From the NCBI GenBank assembly GCA_004554085.1, contig SFNY01000072.1, positions 1 to 10,471 on the forward strand: a stretch of 10,471 bases of DNA, given 5' to 3'. Position 1 is the first letter of the stretch; the number at the start of each line of letters is the position of its first letter. Shown here in pieces: positions 1-6,287 of this stretch. A model generated the notes under the pieces. That model searched no databases. It was not told where the DNA came from and saw only the letters and a program-made list of their open reading frames with translations. Position numbers and translations under genes: made by a program. Origin of the DNA: Clostridiales bacterium. GTDB lineage: Bacteria > Bacillota > Clostridia > Christensenellales > Aristaeellaceae.

Positions 1-395
1 TCGACGTCGGCCACGGTGTAGTCCGCATTGCCGATCACGCCGGCGATGTCGGAGAACATGGGGCTGAAATCGTAGCTGCCGTCCGCAGTCTTGCCCGCCG
101 CCAGCAGGTTGTCCTGGATGGCGATCTCGCCCAGGGATCGGATCGTCGCCGCGCGGGGCGTGGGTTCCGGCGTGGGAGAGGGGGTGGGGGTCGGCGTGGG
201 CGTGGGCGTCGCGGTGGGGGCCGGCGTGGGCGTGGCTCTGGAGAACAGCTTGATGCCGTCTTCGCCGCCAAAGGGCTGGACAACCACCAGCACAACGACC
301 GCGATGATGATCAGCAGCAGTACGGCCAGCACGCCCAGTCCCAGGGGCGTGATTCTGTAATTGCCGATGCGCAGTCCCTTTTTGGATTTTGCCAT
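1..395 (-). CDS. CapA-like (poly-gamma-glutamate biosynthesis type) membrane-anchored protein, N-terminal part
   Basis: Leftward gene cut by the window edge; 131 codons are visible. The start at 395 is set by GGAGGG seven bases upstream (403-408). The product begins MAKSKKGLRIG, then has one hydrophobic segment (about residues 18-41, rich in L/I/V), which should anchor it with the rest outside. Next is a Thr/Pro linker of repeated TP units (about residues 54-77). After this comes a stretch matching the start of the CapA/metallophosphatase-like fold: GEIAIQ, then YDFSPMF, then a segment ending ADYTVADV, which corresponds to the family's 'SADLTIGNLE' strand. In typical CapA proteins the first motif is GDxxxH; here Asp and His are replaced by Glu and Gln, so metal binding may be altered. 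CapA proteins are associated with capsule or polyglutamate surface polymers, but many clostridial members have no known substrate. The family call rests on a short alignable part; the membrane anchor and linker are seen directly. Confidence 0.72.
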   Translation of the reverse strand, partial: MAKSKKGLRIGNYRITPLGLGVLAVLLLIIIAVVVLVVVQPFGGEDGIKLFSRATPTPAPTATPTPTPTPTPSPTPEPTPRAATIRSLGEIAIQDNLLAAGKTADGSYDFSPMFSDIAGVIGNADYTVADV

Positions 396-479
396 GTGTA
401 TTCCCTCCAAGCAGTATTCCGTATCGGCCGGCCTGTGCGCCTGACGCAGCTCGACCGGACCTTTGTAGCTCTGTACATC

Positions 480-488
480 ATTATAGCA
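480..488 (-). promoter_or_regulatory. Extended -10 promoter for the CapA-like gene
   Basis: On the minus strand the sequence reads TGCTATAAT: a perfect TATAAT (480-485) preceded by the TGn of an extended -10 element. No good TTGACA lies 16-18 bases upstream, which is usual for extended -10 promoters. The expected transcript would have a leader of roughly 75-80 bases before the start at 395. Confidence 0.6.
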
Positions 489-634
489 TAAAACATGCCG
501 AAAACTATGACTTTCCTTCGATAACTATATGTATTTCAAATTTGTTTCGCCAAATTACAGCTTCGTGAATATGATTAAGACAAAATGATGCAGGTAGCGC
601 AAAAATGTGGCTATTTTTTTTCGATTTATACCGA

Positions 635-663
635 TTGACAGCATGGGGGTTCTGTTGTATGCT
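635..663 (+). promoter_or_regulatory. Promoter for the Cys/His-repeat protein gene
   Basis: A perfect TTGACA (635-640), a spacer of 17 bases, and TATGCT (658-663, four of six matches to TATAAT). Transcription would begin near 670. This is why the in-frame ATG at 607 is not taken as the start: it lies upstream of the promoter. Confidence 0.65.
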
Positions 664-756
664 TGTAATGGTACCTTGTATCATAAGCTTTATTTCTCTC
701 CGAAGGATGGTTCGCGGAACCGTTTCAGGAACTGTACACATAGAGGTGGAGGCATT

Positions 757-3700
757 ATGGCGACGCTCAAGCTGGGAAAACTGAAAATCAATAAGTCTGA
801 AGAAGGATTTGCCTATCGCATTGGCGACGGCGAGATCCACCGGCTACGCTTCGGCAGGAAGCGCCAGGACGCTGCGCCCGAATACGACTACGATGAAGCC
901 TATCAGGAGGGCGACTACGGCCCGGACGGCTACGGGGATGACGATTACGCCGCCGACGGCTACACCGGCCGCTTCTCCCAGCCTTCCTCGAGGAACGATT
1001 ATGCCGACGATGACCGCGACTTCGACGAGCGCGATTACGATGACCGCGACTACGACGATCGGGATTATGCCGACGACGGCTACGAGGACGATCGCGGCTA
1101 TGAGGACGATCGCTACTACGATGACGACAGCGCGTACTACGATGAGAACGGCGAATATGACGACCGCTATCTGGACGAGGATGCGGATGCATACGGCGAC
1201 GAGGCCTATGCCGACGAGAATCCTGTGCTGCGCTACATTGATGAGAACGACTGGGTGACCTACCTGCTGCTGTTCATCCTGCCGCCGCTGGGTATCTACC
1301 TGCTCTGGCGCAGGCACCGCTTCGACCAGCCGATCCGCATCGCCATCTCGGCGGTGTCCGCGATCTGGTTCATCATCGTGATCGTGCTGCTGGTGTCGGC
1401 GATCTTCTCCGGCTCCGGCGACAGCAAGAGCACCCCGACGCTCACCATGGTCACGCCCACGCCCACCGTGGCGGTGGAGACCACGCCCACGCCGGATGCC
1501 TCTGCGGACGCATTTGCGGCGGCCAGCCCGGATGCCAGCCTCTCGCCCAACGCCACGCAGGATCTGCTGGCGGCGGATCCCACGGCCACGCCCATCGCGG
1601 GTACGAACGGAAGCGTCGGCGGCACGACCGGCGCCAATGTGATCACCTCCGCCGACACGGTCGTCATGTCCGCCACCGGCGTCTACTACCACAGCAGCGG
1701 GAGCTGCCCCAACATTGAGGCCGGCGCATCCCTGTCCACCGTGACGAAGGAGGTCGCTGTGAACCAGGGCAAGGCCCCCTGTCCGCTGTGCTACCCCAAC
1801 CAGAAGATCTACTATGCTACTGCCAACGGCAAGTACTACCACGTGACCCAGGATTGCTCCGGCATGACCGGCGCGACGACCATCACCAAGGAGGCCGCCG
1901 AGGAGGCGGGCAAGAAGCCCTGTCCGGCCTGCATCGAAGGCAAGGTGGAATCCGTGTCCACCTCCGGCCTGCGCTTCGCAACCTCCTCCACCACCGACAG
2001 GAGCGGCATCACAGTGTGGGCCACTGCCGGCGGCAAGTACTTCCACAGCAATTCCACCTGCTCCGGCATGAGCGGCGCGACCTCCGGCAAGCTGCTTCAG
2101 GCGCTGCTGGCAGGCAAGCAGGCCTGTCCGAAATGCTGTGCCTCTGCGGGTGCGACGGTCTACGCCACGAAGAACGGCACCTACTACCACAGCAAGTCCG
2201 ATTGCAGCGGCATGGAGAATGCCTACACGCTGACCGTGGGCGAGGCGCTGGTGCTCGGCAAGAAGAGCTGCCCCACCTGCATGACCTCCTCCGCCGGCAG
2301 CACGACCCCGTCCACCGTGGACGACGGCAGCGGCGTGTACGTCTACGGCACGCCCAACGGCAAGTACTACCACACCAACGCCACCTGCTCCGGCATGACC
2401 GGCGCGACGCGCTACACGCTGAAGTCCATGCTGCTCTCCAAGCGCGCGGCCTGCCCGGTGTGCTGCTCCGGTGCGGATACCGTGGTCTATGCCACCAAGA
2501 ACGGCACCTACTATCACTCCTACGCCACCTGCTCCGGCATGAAGAACGCGGAGGCGGGAACACTGGCTTCGGCGCTGGCCTACGGCTACAAGAAGTGCCC
2601 CAACTGCTGGGGCAGCAGCTCCGGAAGCACCGGCAGCACGGACAGCACCGGCAGCAGCGCGACGGGCACCAGCTCCGTCACCGGAAGCACCGGAGGCACG
2701 AGCTCCGGCAGCAGCTCCGGCTCCTCCGGAAACTACGTCTACTGCACCGTAACCAGCAAGCACTACCACACCAAGTCCAACTGCTCCGGCATGACCGGCG
2801 CGAGCCGCGTCACCGTGGCGCAGGCTGTGGCTGCGGGCAAGACCGCCTGCTCGACCTGCGCGTCTGCGGCCAAGCGCACGGTGTACTCCTATGAGAGCGG
2901 CACCTACTTCCACGCCACCAGCAGCTGCAATGGTTCGAGCGGCATCCCCAAGCGCACGCTGGAGGATGCGCTGGCGCTGGGCCAGAAGGCCTGCCCCACC
3001 TGCAAGGAGAAGTACAAGAACGGAACGCTCAACACCGATTCTGACAAGGCTACCAGCGCACCTGACATGGTGTCCTCCGGAAAGTTTGACGCCGGAACCT
3101 CGGGCATCAAGGTGTATGCCTCCGCGGACGACAAGTACTTCCACACCACCAGCAGCCACGCCGGTTCCAATGCATCCCGCGTGACGCTGGAGACCGCGCT
3201 GAACTACGGCAAGAAGGGCTGCCCGTCCTGCGCATCCTCCGCGAATACCACGGTGTATGCGGTGAAGGGCGGCAAGTACTACCACTACTCCAAGTCCTGC
3301 GCAGGCGACGGCGCTTCCAGCGGCACCCGCGCCGAGGCCTTGGCCTACGGCTTCGATCCCTGCCCCTACTGCGTGACCAAGACCCAGACCGTCGAGGTGA
3401 AGGACACCTACAAGGCCGGAACCTCCGGCATCAAGGTGTATGCCTCCATCAGCGGCAAGCGCTACCACACCGACAAGACCTGTGCGGGTTCCAGCGCATC
3501 CTACATCACGCTGGAGACGGCGCTGAACTACGGCAAGACCCCCTGCCCCAGCTGTGCGGGCAGCGCCGGAAAGACGGTTTACAGCTCCGGCAGCGACAAG
3601 TACTACCACAGCAGCAAGACCTGCGCGGGCGATGACGCCATCTCGGGCGATTTCGCCAAGGCGCTGGCTCTGGGCAAGAAGGAGTGCCCGATCTGCATCG

Positions 3701-3918
3701 GCGGCTCCGAGGCCTATGAGGAGTCGGACATCAAGTACTCCGCTCCGGGCGATACGCCGGTGTACGTGGATCTGGACAGCGATCTGCTGTACTACCACAA
3801 CAGTGCCCGCTGCAGCGACGCAGGGCTCTCCGGCGGAACCAAGGTTACCCTGGAGTTCGTGCTTCAGATGAAGTACAGAGCCTGCCCGTTCTGCGCGCCG
3901 CCCACCTCGGTGGAATAA
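757..3918 (+). CDS. Large membrane-anchored protein with acidic head and 13 tandem Cys/His (putative zinc-binding) modules
   Basis: 1053 residues; I do not recognise the full-length protein. The start at 757 is chosen over an in-frame ATG at 607 because of AGGTGGAGG at 744-752 and a promoter at 635-663. Order of parts: a basic head (1-37); an Asp/Tyr/Arg-rich stretch (about 38-164); two hydrophobic segments (about 166-184 and 195-217) joined by a basic loop RRHRFDQPIR; a Thr/Pro/Ala linker (about 218-300); then thirteen modules of the form YYH-x4-C-x21-26-C-P-x-C (310-1046), with a conserved A-x3-G before the CPxC. The spacing of one His and three Cys suggests a small zinc-binding fold like the Ada-type modules found at the ends of some secreted clostridial proteins. 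Because the first Cys is often followed by SGM or AG and the linkers are Ser/Gly/Thr-rich, I infer an extracytoplasmic location. Function is unknown: metal buffering, cell-wall binding or adhesion are all possible. It is transcribed divergently from the CapA-like gene. Confidence 0.88.
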   Translation: MATLKLGKLKINKSEEGFAYRIGDGEIHRLRFGRKRQDAAPEYDYDEAYQEGDYGPDGYGDDDYAADGYTGRFSQPSSRNDYADDDRDFDERDYDDRDYDDRDYADDGYEDDRGYEDDRYYDDDSAYYDENGEYDDRYLDEDADAYGDEAYADENPVLRYIDENDWVTYLLLFILPPLGIYLLWRRHRFDQPIRIAISAVSAIWFIIVIVLLVSAIFSGSGDSKSTPTLTMVTPTPTVAVETTPTPDASADAFAAASPDASLSPNATQDLLAADPTATPIAGTNGSVGGTTGANVITSADTVVMSATGVYYHSSGSCPNIEAGASLSTVTKEVAVNQGKAPCPLCYPNQKIYYATANGKYYHVTQDCSGMTGATTITKEAAEEAGKKPCPACIEGKVESVSTSGLRFATSSTTDRSGITVWATAGGKYFHSNSTCSGMSGATSGKLLQALLAGKQACPKCCASAGATVYATKNGTYYHSKSDCSGMENAYTLTVGEALVLGKKSCPTCMTSSAGSTTPSTVDDGSGVYVYGTPNGKYYHTNATCSGMTGATRYTLKSMLLSKRAACPVCCSGADTVVYATKNGTYYHSYATCSGMKNAEAGTLASALAYGYKKCPNCWGSSSGSTGSTDSTGSSATGTSSVTGSTGGTSSGSSSGSSGNYVYCTVTSKHYHTKSNCSGMTGASRVTVAQAVAAGKTACSTCASAAKRTVYSYESGTYFHATSSCNGSSGIPKRTLEDALALGQKACPTCKEKYKNGTLNTDSDKATSAPDMVSSGKFDAGTSGIKVYASADDKYFHTTSSHAGSNASRVTLETALNYGKKGCPSCASSANTTVYAVKGGKYYHYSKSCAGDGASSGTRAEALAYGFDPCPYCVTKTQTVEVKDTYKAGTSGIKVYASISGKRYHTDKTCAGSSASYITLETALNYGKTPCPSCAGSAGKTVYSSGSDKYYHSSKTCAGDDAISGDFAKALALGKKECPICIGGSEAYEESDIKYSAPGDTPVYVDLDSDLLYYHNSARCSDAGLSGGTKVTLEFVLQMKYRACPFCAPPTSVE
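1012..1128 (+). repeat. Asp/Tyr/Arg low-complexity repeat inside the repeat-protein gene
   Basis: About 39 codons (residues 86-124) are almost only Asp, Tyr, Arg, Glu and Gly, built from imperfect copies of DRDYD and DDGYED. The surrounding residues 38-164 are also strongly acidic. The sequence is predicted to be disordered. The DNA shows repeated GAC/GAT-TAC-GAC units, a likely site of slippage and length change between strains. Confidence 0.75.
1684..3894 (+). repeat. Thirteen tandem Cys/His modules, arranged as six pairs plus one
   Basis: Each module runs from a Y-[YF/Y]-H triplet to a C-P-x-C pair (one has CSTC). The His-containing triplets start near 1684, 1834, 2038, 2182, 2365, 2509, 2761, 2905, 3136, 3277, 3460, 3601 and 3790. 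Modules 1/2, 3/4, 5/6, 7/8, 9/10 and 11/12 are joined by short linkers of about 5-8 residues before the next beta-strand (VYAT or VYAS). Between pairs the linkers are longer and rich in Ser, Gly, Thr and Asp. Module 9 has His (codon 3157-3159) where the others have the first Cys. The last module stands alone at the C-terminus. Confidence 0.9.
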
Positions 3919-3947
3919 TGACGTGCGAATGATCCTGCGGGACGAAG

Positions 3948-3990
3948 AGAGCGCCGCTTCCATTTGGAAGCGGCGCTCTTCTGTGGTTTT
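3948..3990 (+). terminator. Terminator between convergent genes
   Basis: A perfect 14-bp stem (3948-3961 with 3966-3979) closed by an ATTT loop, followed by TCTGTGGTTTT. The T-tract is short and interrupted, so termination may be moderate, but the stem is very strong. It lies 30 bases after the stop of the repeat-protein gene and just before the stop of the convergent thioesterase gene, so it may also block reading from the other side. Confidence 0.75.
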
Positions 3991-4002
3991 AAACATCCGG
4001 GG

Positions 4003-4392
4003 TCAGGCCTTTGCAAGCTTGACCTGGGCCTTCTCCATGAAGCGGGCGTTGTCGATGATGAAGCGCTCGTGAACGCCCTCGCCGATGCAGTCGCAATCGT
4101 CATAGGCGCGCACGGAGAACACCAGCCGGCGGCGGTCGATCTCGATCAGCTCCGTCTCGCAGCGCACGGTCATGCCCACCGGCGTGGCGGCGAGGTGCTT
4201 GACGTTCATCAGCGTGCCCACCGTGCCCTGACCATCCTCGAGGTAGGGCGCGACGCTCTGGCAGGCGGTGTTCTCCATCAGCGCAATCATTGACGGCGTA
4301 GCGTAGACCGGCAGCAGTCCGCTGCCCACGCGCGCCGCAGTCAGCTCCTCCGTGACCTCAACGGACATGCGTCCCTGAATTCCGATTTCCAT
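4003..4392 (-). CDS. Hot-dog thioesterase of the FlK (fluoroacetyl-CoA thioesterase-like) family
   Basis: 129 residues, a normal length for this family. The start at 4392 is set by a perfect AGGAGG (4399-4404) six bases upstream; in-frame upstream codons have no such signal and lie beyond the promoter. The protein begins MEIGIQGRMSVEVTEE, and shows ATPSMIALMENTA then VKHLAATPVGM, the sequence pattern of the FlK-like thioesterase family. Thr32, Glu40 and His66 have the same spacing as the Thr42/Glu50/His76 catalytic residues known in FlK. These enzymes hydrolyse small acyl-CoA thioesters in the cytoplasm. Actual fluoroacetyl-CoA activity is unlikely to be the role in a clostridium; the natural substrate is unknown. 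It stands as a single transcription unit with its own promoter, with a terminator hairpin separating it from the small gene upstream. Confidence 0.85.
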   Translation of the reverse strand: MEIGIQGRMSVEVTEELTAARVGSGLLPVYATPSMIALMENTACQSVAPYLEDGQGTVGTLMNVKHLAATPVGMTVRCETELIEIDRRRLVFSVRAYDDCDCIGEGVHERFIIDNARFMEKAQVKLAKA

Positions 4393-4423
4393 GGTAAACC
4401 TCCTGTAACTTCGCTTTGACTGC

Positions 4424-4452
4424 ATTATATCATCGCGAATGACTGCGGACAA
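4424..4452 (-). promoter_or_regulatory. Promoter of the thioesterase gene
   Basis: On the minus strand TTGTCC (4447-4452, four of six) is followed after exactly 17 bases by a perfect TATAAT (4424-4429). The leader before the start at 4392 would be about 25 bases, leaving room for the AGGAGG site only. Confidence 0.7.
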
Positions 4453-4475
4453 GCGTTTAGCGGCGAAATCCGGGA

Positions 4476-4506
4476 ACAAAATAGCATCCGGGTGCAGCCG
4501 GATGCT
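4476..4506 (-). terminator. Rho-independent terminator after the small membrane-protein gene
   Basis: On the minus strand a 9-bp perfect stem AGCATCCGG/CCGGATGCT (4498-4506 with 4483-4491) and six-base loop is followed by ATTTTGTT. It lies about 40 bases after the stop of the 51-residue gene and upstream of the thioesterase promoter, so it separates the two transcripts. Confidence 0.75.
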
Positions 4507-4544
4507 TCGGGTGATTGTGTGCGGAATGGTTCCGGGATGGGGAT

Positions 4545-4700
4545 TCAGGCGTTTCCCTGGCGCTCCTTCTGCTTCTCCGCCCGCATCACCGGCAGCCACT
4601 CCTTGAAGGCCAGATAGATCGGAACGCCCAGGCCGATCAGGGATATGCAGAGACAATTGATGAATTCCTTACGGGCTTCGAGATACGCTTCGCTGTGCAT
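4545..4700 (-). CDS. Small single-pass membrane protein (51 residues), function unknown
   Basis: A short leftward gene with a good ribosome binding site (GAGGGAGG on the minus strand, about 4708-4715) seven bases before ATG at 4700, and a Rho-independent terminator just after its TGA. The product begins MHSEAYLEARKEF, has one hydrophobic segment (about residues 14-32, with CLCISLIGLG in it), and ends in a charged tail with RAEKQKERQ. The charge distribution does not decide its orientation clearly; both ends carry charges. I do not recognise a family. The flanking promoter-like TATAAT, the ribosome binding site and the terminator make it a convincing gene despite its size. It could be a small membrane regulator or a partner of a larger membrane protein encoded elsewhere. 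Confidence 0.68.
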   Translation of the reverse strand: MHSEAYLEARKEFINCLCISLIGLGVPIYLAFKEWLPVMRAEKQKERQGNA

Positions 4701-4802
4701 TTTTATGCCTCCCTCGTGGATGCCCGGGCAGAGGGTTGGAATGCGGGGGACCCTCCGCCCGGACTTTGTGCGCGGAAGCAGGGCGGCTCCGCGCTCTGGA
4801 AA

Positions 4803-4808
4803 ATTATA
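4803..4808 (-). promoter_or_regulatory. Probable -10 element for the small membrane-protein gene
   Basis: A perfect TATAAT on the minus strand about 100 bases before the start at 4700. There is no recognisable -35 at 16-18 bases, and no extended TGn, so this is weaker than the other promoters in the window. Confidence 0.4.
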
Positions 4809-4889
4809 CTATGAATCGCCGCTAATTTTCCGGAAAGGGAGAGGGAGGGCGGCTAACGCGGCGCTAAGAAAATGCAAGCGGGACAAACG

Positions 4890-4921
4890 GACGCCAGCCG
4901 GAGATCGTATCGGCTGGCGTC
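4890..4921 (-). terminator. Hairpin terminator after the aldo/keto reductase gene
   Basis: An 11-bp perfect inverted repeat (4890-4900 with 4911-4921) with a ten-base loop lies 28 bases after the stop of the reductase gene. On the minus strand it is followed by CGTTTGTCC, a poor T-tract, so termination may be partial. It faces no gene on the plus strand. Confidence 0.6.
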
Positions 4922-4948
4922 TCAAATGGAATTGGTCTGTTGTCCGGC

Positions 4949-6127
4949 TCAGCTGCGGTTCTTGCGCTGGGCCTCGTCGCGCTGGCGGCAGATTTCAGCC
5001 CAGCTGGGCTGCTTGGCGAGGGCCGCGCTGAAGTCCTTCAGCGCTCCGGGAATGTCGATCTTCTGGGGGCAAACCTGGGCGCAGGCGCCGCAGGCGAGGC
5101 AGGCGGAGGGGCGCTTGTCCTCGGGCAGGGCCTCCATCGCCATGGTGACGTTGAAGTTCACGGCGAAGCGGAAGTCGTTGTAGGCGGAGAGCAGCTTCGG
5201 GATGTCCAGACCCTGCGGACAGCCGTCGCAGCAGTAGCGGCAGGCGGTGCAGGGCACGCTGTTCTTAAGCGTCTCGGCGACGTCGAACAGCGCCGCGCTT
5301 TCCTCCGCGTTCAGCGGCTTGCGCTCCACGAAGGTGCGCAGGTTGTCCTGCATCTGCTCCACGCTGGACATGCCGGAGAGGATCATCTTCACGTTGTCCA
5401 GCCCTTGCAGCCAGCGGAAGGCCCAGGCGGGCACGCCCTCGTCACTCCGCAGCGCATGCAGTTTCGCGGCGCTTTCCTCCGGAAGCTTGGCCAGCTTGCC
5501 ACCGCGCAGGGGCTCCATGACCCAGACCGGAATGCCGCGCTGGGTGAGCAGCTCGTAGCGCGCCTTCGCGTCCTGGAGCGTCCAGTCCAGGTAGTTGAGC
5601 TGAATCTGGCAGAACTCCATCTGGTCACCGTAGCGGTCCAGGAAGTCCTTTAGGCAGTCGTAGCCGGCGTGGCTGGAGAAGCCCAGGTGGCGGATGCGGC
5701 CCAGCTTCTTCTGATCCAGGAAGTAATCCACGATGCCCCACTGGGGGTCGGAATAGGTCTGGACGGACTTTTCGTACACGTTGTGCAGCAGGTAGAAGTC
5801 GAAGTGATTCACCTGACACTTGCGCAGCTGCTCCTCAAAGATTGCGGCGGGATCGTAGCGCTCGCTGATCTGATGGCCGGGGAACTTCGAGGCGAGGTAG
5901 TAGCTGTCCCGGGGATAGTCCGCCAGCACGCGGCCCAGCACGGACTCGGACTGGCCGCCATGGTAGGGCCAGGCGGTGTCGATGTAGTTCACGCCGCCCT
6001 CAAAGGCCAGGCGCACCATCTCGGCCACCTGCTGCTCGTCCACCTTGCCCTCCGCGTCGCAGGGCAGGCGCATCGCGCCGAAGCCCAGCAGGGAGAGCTT
6101 CTCATTCTGAAAGCTGCTGTAAATCAT
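4949..6127 (-). CDS. Aldo/keto reductase with C-terminal 2x[4Fe-4S] ferredoxin domain
   Basis: 392 residues, typical for the Fe-S-fused aldo/keto reductase group (COG1453-like). The start at 6127 has GGAGG eight bases upstream (6136-6140). The barrel begins with LSLLGFGAMRLP; the catalytic tetrad of the superfamily is intact as Asp50, Tyr55 (in DTAWPYH), Lys81 (in ASKFP) and His115 (in LLHN). Barrel residues fill about 1-290. The C-terminal part holds two ferredoxin-type clusters, CTACRYCCDGCP and CLACGACAQVCP, each C-x2-C-x2-C-x3-CP. These enzymes are cytoplasmic oxidoreductases, with electrons probably passed through the clusters; the substrate cannot be told from sequence. The frame stays open upstream to an ATG at 6220 without a ribosome binding site (see findings). 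The gene has its own promoter and a terminator-like leader. It lies downstream of asnB in the same direction. Confidence 0.92.
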   Translation of the reverse strand: MIYSSFQNEKLSLLGFGAMRLPCDAEGKVDEQQVAEMVRLAFEGGVNYIDTAWPYHGGQSESVLGRVLADYPRDSYYLASKFPGHQISERYDPAAIFEEQLRKCQVNHFDFYLLHNVYEKSVQTYSDPQWGIVDYFLDQKKLGRIRHLGFSSHAGYDCLKDFLDRYGDQMEFCQIQLNYLDWTLQDAKARYELLTQRGIPVWVMEPLRGGKLAKLPEESAAKLHALRSDEGVPAWAFRWLQGLDNVKMILSGMSSVEQMQDNLRTFVERKPLNAEESAALFDVAETLKNSVPCTACRYCCDGCPQGLDIPKLLSAYNDFRFAVNFNVTMAMEALPEDKRPSACLACGACAQVCPQKIDIPGALKDFSAALAKQPSWAEICRQRDEAQRKNRS

Positions 6128-6145
6128 GGCTTCTTCCTCCGTTTC

Positions 6146-6218
6146 CAGCCTGAAAAATGCCCGCCCCGGGAGAATTTGTCTCCGTCTCAGGGGCGGGCAC
6201 AGCAGGCTGTGCAAATTC
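6146..6218 (-). promoter_or_regulatory. Terminator-like leader hairpin (possible attenuator) of the aldo/keto reductase gene
   Basis: On the minus strand a 9-bp GC stem (6190-6198 with 6159-6167) encloses a second 5-bp stem (6179-6183 with 6169-6173) and is followed by ATTTTTC. This is an intrinsic-terminator layout, but it sits between the promoter (6229-6257) and the reductase start. Alternative pairings exist: 6212-6218 (GAATTTG) is complementary to 6172-6178 in the inner hairpin, and 6203-6209 to 6146-6152 just past the T-run. The upstream bases can also fold as GCACAG-CCTG-CTGTGC. It could be a conditional attenuator, or simply the asnB terminator with a promoter nested before it. Confidence 0.6.
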
Positions 6219-6228
6219 ATCTGTGTCC

Positions 6229-6257
6229 AGTGTAATGGATTTGCGGCGGCTTGTCAA
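6229..6257 (-). promoter_or_regulatory. Promoter of the aldo/keto reductase gene
   Basis: On the minus strand a perfect TTGACA (6252-6257), a 17-base spacer, and TACACT (6229-6234, four of six). The predicted start of transcription falls at about 6221-6222, directly at an in-frame ATG (6220). It lies after the asnB stop and before the leader hairpin. A further inverted repeat, TGTCCG/CGGACA (6269-6274, 6282-6287), separates it from asnB but has no T-tract. Confidence 0.65.
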
Positions 6258-6287
6258 GTCCGGCGGCGTGTCCGCATTGTACGGACA

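Larger units (their letters stand above)
396..756. other. Divergent intergenic region between the CapA-like gene and the repeat-protein gene
   Basis: This 361-base gap is AT-rich compared with the genes around it. It holds one leftward promoter (about 480-488) and one rightward promoter (635-663), listed separately, so each gene has its own start of transcription. The rightward leader, roughly 670-756, contains a small perfect hairpin (GGTTC-GCG-GAACC, about 708-720) and a purine-rich ribosome binding site (AGGTGGAGG, 744-752). No RNA gene or further coding frame with a convincing ribosome binding site was seen. Confidence 0.6.

Noticed and set aside
160..240. GT-rich run as a tandem DNA repeat or regulatory element
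   Set aside because: It is the coding sequence of the Thr/Pro linker (repeated ACG-CCC codons on the minus strand) of the CapA-like protein.
607..756. Upstream ATG at 607 as the start of the repeat-protein gene
   Set aside because: It lies before the TTGACA/TATGCT promoter, has no ribosome binding site, and adds a non-conserved-looking stretch; ATG 757 has AGGTGGAGG.
1684..3894. The spaced repeats as a CRISPR-like array
   Set aside because: The repeats are degenerate, in frame, and conserved at the protein level within one long gene; units and spacers are not of constant length.
844..3996. A 1050-codon open frame on the minus strand opposite the repeat-protein gene
   Set aside because: It mirrors the GC-rich, repetitive codons of the plus-strand gene, is rich in Ala/Gly/Val/His runs, and has no ribosome binding site or promoter. 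The plus-strand protein has clear motifs.
4393..4656. Extended frame upstream of the thioesterase start
   Set aside because: It would read through the terminator and promoter between the two genes; ATG 4392 has a perfect AGGAGG and matches the family's N-terminus.
6269..6287. TGTCCG/CGGACA hairpin as the asnB terminator
   Set aside because: The stem is only six base pairs and no T-run follows it on the minus strand; the hairpin at 6159-6198 is a much better terminator shape.
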